From: Collinsella sp.
Lineage (GTDB): Bacteria > Actinomycetota > Coriobacteriia > Coriobacteriales > Coriobacteriaceae
Direction of reading: 5' to 3'
Length of the DNA stretch: 10,192 nucleotides
Assembly (NCBI GenBank): GCA_019419485.1
Contig: DXZV01000015.1
Coordinates: forward strand, 10,749-20,940
The translations under genes were made by a program, and so were the position numbers. The notes below the pieces were generated by a model. That model made no database searches, had not been told where the DNA came from, and was given only the letters and a program-made list of their open reading frames with translations. Below are positions 5,946 through 10,192 of the stretch, one piece after another. Every line of letters begins with the position of its first letter. Within the stretch, counting starts at the first letter, position 1.

Positions 5946-7079
5946 TTACAGCAATTCAATTTTGCCATCTTTGACCGTCAACCCCATATTGCCGGAAAGC
6001 AGATCGTCCAGACGCGAACCCACAAGTTCAAAACGCCAGCCTTCGCGCAGGGGACTTTGCTCAGGATGCTCAATGTAGTCGGCCAGGTCGTCGCGTGAGG
6101 CGATGACCGAGGTCGCCACGCCCGAGCGCTCGGCAACCAAGCGAATGAGTGCATACATCAGGTCCGTCACGCTCTCCAGCTCCGGCGAAATCTGGCGATG
6201 TCCGCGCACCATAAGCGGCAGGCGATCGTGCGGGCAGCTCGCGCCGCGCTTGATGGCCATCAACGCTCCGTCTACGTCGCGCTCCCCCAGCTGGTCGGTA
6301 CCGCGGATGCTGCGGAACTCCTCGACACGCACGGGATTGCGCTTAACCAGGGCCAGCAGCGTATCGTCGGACATAACCCACTTGCGCGGGATGTTGCGCC
6401 GCTCAGCGCGATCCTCACGCCAGGCGGCAAGCTCGCGCGCAATGCCCAGCTGATGGCGGCTACACGAGTTGATGCGTTTGACCTTGCGGAATGCCTCATG
6501 GCGATCGGCACGGTAGTGCGACTCGTCGGCCAGAGGGCGCAACTCGTCGAGCACCCAGTCCACGCGGCCCAGCTCGCGCAGGCGGCTCATCATCTCGGTA
6601 TAGGCGACGATCAGGTACTTGACGTCATCGATCGCGTATTCGACCTGCTTATCGCTCAGCGGCCGGCGCGACCAATCGGTCAGCGATTCAGTCTTGGGCA
6701 GCGATACGCCGCAGAACGTCTGAACGAGCGCGCCATACGAAATCTGCTGGCGCTCGCCCAAAAAGGCGGCGGCCACCTGCGTGTCAAAAATCGGACGCGG
6801 CAGCTCGCCCACGGTGTGGAGCATAACTTCCATGTCCTGTGAGCAAGCATGGAACACCTTGGTCACGCTCTCGTCAGCCATAAGTTCGGCAAGCGGCGAC
6901 AGGTCGTCGATCACCAGCGGATCGACAGCGACACTCTCGGCGGGGGTGGCAATCTGGACCAGGCACAGGCGCGGATGAAACGTGCGCTCGCGCAAAAACT
7001 CGGTGTCGACGGCGATCGCGTCGAACTCGCGGGCGCGCTGGCAAAAGTCGACCAGAGCCTGATGTGTGGAAATGTACAT
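5946..7079 (-). CDS. rnd: Ribonuclease D (377 aa)
   Basis: Ribonuclease D is a 3'-to-5' exoribonuclease that trims tRNA precursors and other small structured RNAs. The DEDDy catalytic set is complete: Asp25 and Glu27 in VDTEF, Asp82 in HACSQDMEV, and Tyr148 and Asp152 in YAIDDVKYL. FDTQVAAAFLG and SLTDWSRRPL are also typical. An HRDC nucleic-acid-binding domain follows at about 206-282 (SRHQLGIARELAAWRED through FRSIRG), then a second HRDC-like helical region to about 340. Length fits bacterial RNase D. The ATG at 7077-7079 begins MYISTHQAL in family register. A GTG at 7113-7115 would add 12 residues but has no ribosome binding site; the chosen ATG has only a weak one. The zinc peptidase gene follows after 64 bases, and the gene diverges from the lipid kinase gene. 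Confidence 0.93.
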   Translation of the reverse strand: MYISTHQALVDFCQRAREFDAIAVDTEFLRERTFHPRLCLVQIATPAESVAVDPLVIDDLSPLAELMADESVTKVFHACSQDMEVMLHTVGELPRPIFDTQVAAAFLGERQQISYGALVQTFCGVSLPKTESLTDWSRRPLSDKQVEYAIDDVKYLIVAYTEMMSRLRELGRVDWVLDELRPLADESHYRADRHEAFRKVKRINSCSRHQLGIARELAAWREDRAERRNIPRKWVMSDDTLLALVKRNPVRVEEFRSIRGTDQLGERDVDGALMAIKRGASCPHDRLPLMVRGHRQISPELESVTDLMYALIRLVAERSGVATSVIASRDDLADYIEHPEQSPLREGWRFELVGSRLDDLLSGNMGLTVKDGKIELL

Positions 7080-7177
7080 ATCAACCCATCGAATAAGGTT
7101 AGGCCCGAAAAACACGGGTAGGATATCGGCATTGCCCTACAACTATACTCGGTTAGTCACAGAACGGGAACGTAAGT
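7080..7177. promoter_or_regulatory. Divergent intergenic region, rnd / lipid kinase
   Basis: This 98-base gap separates two divergent genes and must hold the promoters of both if they are transcribed locally. For the plus strand, TATACT at 7144-7149 is a good -10 candidate, 28 bases before the kinase ATG, but no convincing -35 lies 16-18 bases upstream. I find no strong minus-strand promoter. The kinase ribosome binding site is weak (GGGA at 7166-7169, 8-base spacer). Confidence 0.4.
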
Positions 7178-8095
7178 ATGCGCTGCCTTATCATCCACAA
7201 CCCGGCATCGGGTCCCAGCTCCGATGAAATCTACGCATTCACGCACGCCCTTGCACAGGGCGGCGACGAGGTCGTAATGCGCTTTATCGGCGATGGCATG
7301 GAGCCCGAGGACGCGGTAGCGGACGTTCGTGAGTTCGACCGCGTAGTCGTTTCGGGCGGCGACGGCACCGTCTCCAACGTGCTCGACCAGATGCGCGGGT
7401 GCGGTGTCCCCACGCTCGTCTTCCCCTCCGGCACGGCCTGCCTGTTCTTTAACAACATTGGCAATGCCCCCGAGGCGGCGGCACTCGCCAAGGCTTGCCG
7501 CGCCGGCCGCACAGTCAAGGTGGACATGGGTGAGCTCTTTTGGCTCGACGAGAACGGTAACGAGAAGCGCCACGGCTTCATCATCATCGCCGGCTCGGGC
7601 TTCGACGCCGAGATCATGATGAAGGCCGCTCCCACCAAAAACGACATCGGCGAGATTGCCTACTTCCTCTCAGCGCTCGCCACGCCCAACCCCACGGTGG
7701 CGCGCTTTACCATTGAGCACGACGGCATCGTCGAGGAGCTCGACGGCATCTGCTGTATGGCAGGCAATACCTCGGTCATCCAAAACGACATCAACCTATT
7801 CCCCAACTGCCGCATGGACGACGGCATGGTCGACATCGTCGTTATTGAGCCTGTACGCACGGTGCAGCTGCTCCCCACGGTAATTACCGCCGCGCTCGAC
7901 CCCGCTGGCAAATTGCTCGGCCGTCCGCAGTTTAAGATCATCCAGACCAAGGAAGCCAAGATCACCTGCACGCCATCGCTGGGCATGCAGTTCGATGGTG
8001 AGATCATCTCCAGCAACTCCGGCGTCTTTGGCGCCCGCGCGCTACCGCAATGCCTTGATATCATCGTCGACGAATTCTCGCCGCTCGGAAAATAG
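7178..8095 (+). CDS. Diacylglycerol kinase-family lipid kinase, DgkB/YegS-like (305 aa)
   Basis: Members phosphorylate diacylglycerol or related lipids with ATP at the inner face of the membrane and recycle lipid headgroup by-products into phosphatidic acid. The N-terminal catalytic domain (about 1-125) shows NPASG (8-12), SGGDGT (59-64) and PSGTA (83-87). The C-terminal beta-rich domain shows GSGFDAEIM, the acidic-glycine motif MDDGMVDIVVI and MQFDGEI, all in the expected order, with normal length. One difference is that GTAC replaces the GTAN or GTTN seen in most relatives at 85-88. There is no signal peptide or membrane span, as expected for a peripheral enzyme. The ATG at 7178-7180 is set by family alignment. 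A 30-codon membrane microprotein gene starts 10 bases after the stop, and the pair shares one terminator. Confidence 0.92.
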   Translation: MRCLIIHNPASGPSSDEIYAFTHALAQGGDEVVMRFIGDGMEPEDAVADVREFDRVVVSGGDGTVSNVLDQMRGCGVPTLVFPSGTACLFFNNIGNAPEAAALAKACRAGRTVKVDMGELFWLDENGNEKRHGFIIIAGSGFDAEIMMKAAPTKNDIGEIAYFLSALATPNPTVARFTIEHDGIVEELDGICCMAGNTSVIQNDINLFPNCRMDDGMVDIVVIEPVRTVQLLPTVITAALDPAGKLLGRPQFKIIQTKEAKITCTPSLGMQFDGEIISSNSGVFGARALPQCLDIIVDEFSPLGK

Positions 8096-8105
8096 GAGGA
8101 CCCCC

Positions 8106-8198
8106 GTGAACGACAACCCCATCCTTGGCTTTATCGTCATCGTTTTGGCCATGCTCGTCGGCTATGCCATTAACGTGATTCACCGTCGAAAGAAGTAG
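8106..8198 (+). CDS. Single-span membrane microprotein (30 aa) coupled to the lipid kinase gene
   Basis: A GTG-started ORF encodes MNDNPILGF..., a hydrophobic helix at about residues 5-25 and a basic tail HRRKK. Its ribosome binding site, AGGAGGA at 8094-8100, overlaps the kinase TAG stop (8093-8095) and has an ideal 5-base spacer, so translation is probably coupled to the kinase. The basic C-terminus predicts that the tail faces the cytoplasm and the N-terminus faces out. I recognise no family. A plausible but untested role is to anchor or regulate the kinase at the membrane. The strength of the ribosome binding site, the clean transmembrane pattern and the terminator that follows it all argue that it is a real gene despite its size. 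Confidence 0.75.
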   Translation: MNDNPILGFIVIVLAMLVGYAINVIHRRKK

Positions 8199-8226
8199 CC
8201 ATTACTCTTAGACGGCCCGTGCAGCC

Positions 8227-8280
8227 CGGACCCCTCGCCGGCATGAAACCACATGCCGGCGAGGGGTCCGCTTTTTTCTT
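8227..8280 (+). terminator. Strong rho-independent terminator after the lipid kinase unit
   Basis: A perfect 19-bp GC-rich stem (8227-8245 with 8252-8270) closes a 6-base loop (AAACCA) and is followed directly by CTTTTTTCTT. It lies 28 bases past the microprotein stop codon. It is the clearest terminator in the window. Confidence 0.95.
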
Positions 8281-8442
8281 GACGCTTTATTTAGCTACAT
8301 TTTTCTCTGGCGTTATACAAATTGATTTCCCACTAAATGAGTTCAATTTACCGTTAATCGCATATTTCGCTACGCTTATCGAGTAAATATCTTTCATGAA
8401 TGTATATTGTTTCGAATTCGTTACGCTAAGGGGGTGTAATTA
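8281..8442 (+). promoter_or_regulatory. AT-rich upstream region of the C69 peptidase gene
   Basis: This stretch is markedly more AT-rich than the surrounding coding DNA, has no open frame of note, and must contain the promoter of the peptidase gene. Candidate -10 elements are TATACA (8314-8319) and TATATT (8404-8409), but neither has a good -35 at 16-18 bases. A TTGACG at 8279-8284 has no matching -10. A short palindrome CGAATTCG lies at 8413-8420. I cannot point to a confident promoter or operator. Confidence 0.4.
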
Positions 8443-8496
8443 TTGGGTGAAGCCCTCTGGAGACAGAGGGCTTTCGCACGCTGGGAGGGAATATGA
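8443..8496 (+). CDS. Possible 17-codon leader ORF overlapping the peptidase start
   Basis: A TTG at 8443-8445 opens a frame that would read MGEALWRQRAFARWEGI and stop at TGA 8494-8496, overlapping the peptidase ATG as ATGA. AAGGGGG at 8428-8434 lies 8 bases upstream and could serve as its ribosome binding site. The stop-start overlap is typical of coupled translation. The ORF spans the hairpin at 8449-8474. The rare start codon and small size mean it could be chance. Confidence 0.2.
   Translation: MGEALWRQRAFARWEGI
8449..8474 (+). promoter_or_regulatory. Leader hairpin before the C69 peptidase gene
   Basis: AGCCCTCTG (8451-8459) pairs perfectly with CAGAGGGCT (8464-8472) around a GAGA loop. 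An A-T pair and a G-T pair extend the stem to 8449-8474. It ends 8 bases before the ribosome binding site (GGGAGGG, 8483-8489). Followed by only TTTCGC, it is a poor terminator but could act as an attenuator, a translation control element or a message-stabilising stem. Confidence 0.6.
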
Positions 8497-10192
8497 GTAA
8501 AACTCATCCCGTCAACGCGCTCAAGAAGCTTGGCATAGGCCTTGCATTTGGAGCTGCAACCATCATGTCCATGCCGACATCTGCGCTCGCCTGCACGCAG
8601 ATGTACATGGGCAACAAGCTGACGGCCGACGGTGACACGTACTATGGCCGCGCCGAGGACTTCGATAAGCGCTACCTCAAGCACTTTGGCATTGAGCCTT
8701 CTCACGGCCCGGGGCATACGTACGGCTCGGACGAGTCCGCATTCATGTATACCTCGACCAAGACCACGTATCGCTACACCTATGTACGCGACCATCCCTC
8801 CCAGTGGCACGGGCGCTATGATGCCTACTCTGAGGCAGGCATCAATGAGAAGGGCGTGTCCTGCTCCGCAACGCTGACCACCGGCATGAATGCTGATGCT
8901 GAGGCAGCAGACCCCCTGACCAAAACCGGTATTGGCGAGTACAGCTACGGCAGCGTTATCTTAGGTGAAAGCGCCAATGCACGTGAGGGCGTCGAGCTCC
9001 TCGGCAAGATCATCGACGAGCAGGGCGCCTGCGGCAACGATCAGATTATCATCGCCGACAGCAACGAGACTTGGCTGTTTGCCGCACTTTCCGGCCACCA
9101 GTGGATCGCCATGAGGCTCACTGACGATATCGCCTCGCTCAACCCCAACATCGGCAACCTCAACTACAAGGTTGACCTCACCGACACCGCGAACTGTCTC
9201 CACTCTGCGACCATCGAGTCCATGCCTAAGGAGAATGGCTTCGCCAAGTACTTCGATGACGGTCAATTTGACGTTGCCCAGACCTACGGCGAGGCAATTA
9301 GCGAAAAGGCCATGCATTCTTGGGCCCGTTATGTCCAGGGTCGCGCCTACTTCGGTGTGCCGCTCACCGAGGGCACCGACTACGAGATCGTCAAGGACGA
9401 GCGCGAAGATGCTCGTGCCACGACCGGCGCCCTGGTTAGCAAGGCGCAGCCGCTGTTCTTCCAGCCCGGCAAGTCCGACTGGAACACCTTTGAGATGATC
9501 CGCGCGTTTGGCAACCGCGGCGAGAAGGTCCCGGGCCTCAACGCCAACACCGACGGCGCCTACGCCATTGGTACCGAGACCAACACCGAGGTCAATCTCT
9601 TCCAGATCCGTCAGGGCATGGACCCCGAGATCGCGACCATCCAGTGGGAGATGCTCTCCCGCGCCGCCTACTCCGTCGCCATCCCCTACTACTCCGCACT
9701 GCTCACCGAGGTTAGCCCGTACTACAGCGACCAGACCGTCTCCTTCGATCACTGCGAAGAGGAGGACATCGTGAACAACGAGGAGCCCGAGAACTCCATC
9801 AACTATGTCCTCATGGACATCAGCTCCCTGTGCTTCGAGCACCGTGAGCAGCTCGGCACCGGCGTTCGCGCCTACCTCGACGCTCTCCAGAACGAGCTCA
9901 TCGAGCAGAACCTCGAGGTCGACAAGGCCATGCTCGCCGAGACCACCACTGAGGGCCGCACCGCCCTGGCCAACAAGGCCGGCAACGCTGCCACCAAGAA
10001 CACCTATGTCAAGTGCAAGGCCCTGCTTCAGGAGATGCGCGCTTATCTGAAGGCTGAGGACTTCAGCAAGCCCTTCACCCCGAGCGACCTGAACACCGAG
10101 ACCAACGGCCTCAAGGTGTCCATCACCTACGCCAAGGACGCCCTCGCCACCGAGCAGCCCGGTACCCCCGACAAGCCCGAGCAGCCCGGTAC
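8493..10192 (+). CDS. Exported family C69 peptidase (dipeptidase-like), 3' partial, at least 566 codons
   Basis: The frame is open from the ATG at 8493-8495 to the window edge. A signal peptide is clear: basic start (MSKTHPVNALKK), hydrophobic core (about 13-28) and a type I site SALA before Cys34. From there CTQMYMGNK, ADGDTYYGRAEDF, INEKGVSCSATLT and LSGHQWIAMRL match peptidase family C69, N-terminal-nucleophile hydrolases related to Lactobacillus dipeptidase PepD. RQGMDPEIATIQWEMLS and IPYYSALLTEVSPYY near residues 375-415 are also typical. Cys34 would be both the new N-terminus and the nucleophile. After the catalytic domain come a helical region (about 445-525) and, from 554, a proline-rich repeat. 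A wall anchor such as LPXTG may follow beyond the window. The ribosome binding site GGGAGGG lies 3 bases before the ATG. Dipeptidase action on peptides outside the cell is inferred from the family. Confidence 0.9.
   Translation, partial: MSKTHPVNALKKLGIGLAFGAATIMSMPTSALACTQMYMGNKLTADGDTYYGRAEDFDKRYLKHFGIEPSHGPGHTYGSDESAFMYTSTKTTYRYTYVRDHPSQWHGRYDAYSEAGINEKGVSCSATLTTGMNADAEAADPLTKTGIGEYSYGSVILGESANAREGVELLGKIIDEQGACGNDQIIIADSNETWLFAALSGHQWIAMRLTDDIASLNPNIGNLNYKVDLTDTANCLHSATIESMPKENGFAKYFDDGQFDVAQTYGEAISEKAMHSWARYVQGRAYFGVPLTEGTDYEIVKDEREDARATTGALVSKAQPLFFQPGKSDWNTFEMIRAFGNRGEKVPGLNANTDGAYAIGTETNTEVNLFQIRQGMDPEIATIQWEMLSRAAYSVAIPYYSALLTEVSPYYSDQTVSFDHCEEEDIVNNEEPENSINYVLMDISSLCFEHREQLGTGVRAYLDALQNELIEQNLEVDKAMLAETTTEGRTALANKAGNAATKNTYVKCKALLQEMRAYLKAEDFSKPFTPSDLNTETNGLKVSITYAKDALATEQPGTPDKPEQPG
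10151..10192 (+). repeat. Start of a proline-rich tandem repeat in the C69 peptidase
   Basis: The 15-base sequence CGAGCAGCCCGGTAC at 10151-10165 recurs exactly at 10178-10192, a 27-base period that encodes a nine-residue unit EQPGTPDKP. The second copy is cut by the window edge, so copy number is unknown. Such Pro/Glu/Lys-rich repeats commonly span the cell wall in Gram-positive surface proteins. Confidence 0.65.

Noticed and set aside
4889..5974. Plus-strand open frame (361 codons) spanning xseA and the zinc peptidase gene
   Set aside because: It crosses two confidently assigned minus-strand genes and their intergenic hairpin, and has no recognisable family.
8279..8284. TTGACG as a -35 element for the C69 peptidase gene
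   Set aside because: It overlaps the T-tract of the terminator and has no -10-like hexamer 16-18 bases downstream.
8587..8594. Lipoprotein signal at Cys34 of the C69 peptidase
   Set aside because: The residues before the cysteine are A-L-A, lacking the usual Leu at -3, and lipidation would block the N-terminal nucleophile expected in this family.
8961..9842. Minus-strand open frame (293 codons) inside the C69 peptidase gene
   Set aside because: The sense strand encodes clear C69 motifs throughout; the antisense product is rich in Val, Gly, Leu and Asp without recognisable domains.

Overview
The window looks like chromosomal DNA of a GC-rich actinobacterium of the class Coriobacteriia, most likely Collinsella or a close relative. 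This is inferred from codon use, the two side-by-side acetate kinase genes and the gene families present; no rRNA or other marker gene is available to settle it. I see no transposase, integrase, CRISPR array, tRNA or rRNA gene.

Left part (1-5881, all genes on the minus strand). In transcription order, a YugP-type membrane zinc peptidase is followed by a GC-rich hairpin. Then come xseA, xseB and a HIT-family hydrolase, a compact cluster that ends at a clear terminator (2822-2855). Two full-length acetate kinase paralogues follow. Each has its own ribosome binding site and terminator, and the one nearer the left end has a leader rich in inverted repeats. The acetate kinases make ATP from acetyl phosphate at the end of fermentation; no phosphotransacetylase gene is in view. 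XseA and XseB form exonuclease VII. Positions 1-191 hold no confident gene, perhaps only the tail of a plus-strand gene.

Middle (5946-8280). A ribonuclease D gene (minus strand, just upstream of the zinc peptidase) diverges at about 7080-7177 from a diacylglycerol-kinase-family lipid kinase gene on the plus strand. Ten bases after the kinase stop is a 30-codon single-membrane-span microprotein gene whose ribosome binding site overlaps the kinase stop codon. A textbook terminator with a perfect 19-bp stem closes this two-gene unit.

Right part (8281-10192). An AT-rich, gene-free leader of about 210 bases contains a stable hairpin and a possible 17-codon leader ORF. It precedes a large exported family C69 peptidase gene that runs off the right edge. 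Its predicted signal-peptidase site lies directly before the cysteine expected to be the catalytic nucleophile, and the visible end enters a proline-rich repeat of the kind that spans a Gram-positive cell wall.

Most genes are ordinary housekeeping or metabolic genes. The points most worth a second look are the divergence of the second acetate kinase at conserved active-site positions, the dyad-rich ackA leader, the kinase-coupled microprotein, and the leader and export-dependent maturation of the C69 peptidase. I did not find convincing evidence of an entirely new multi-gene system.
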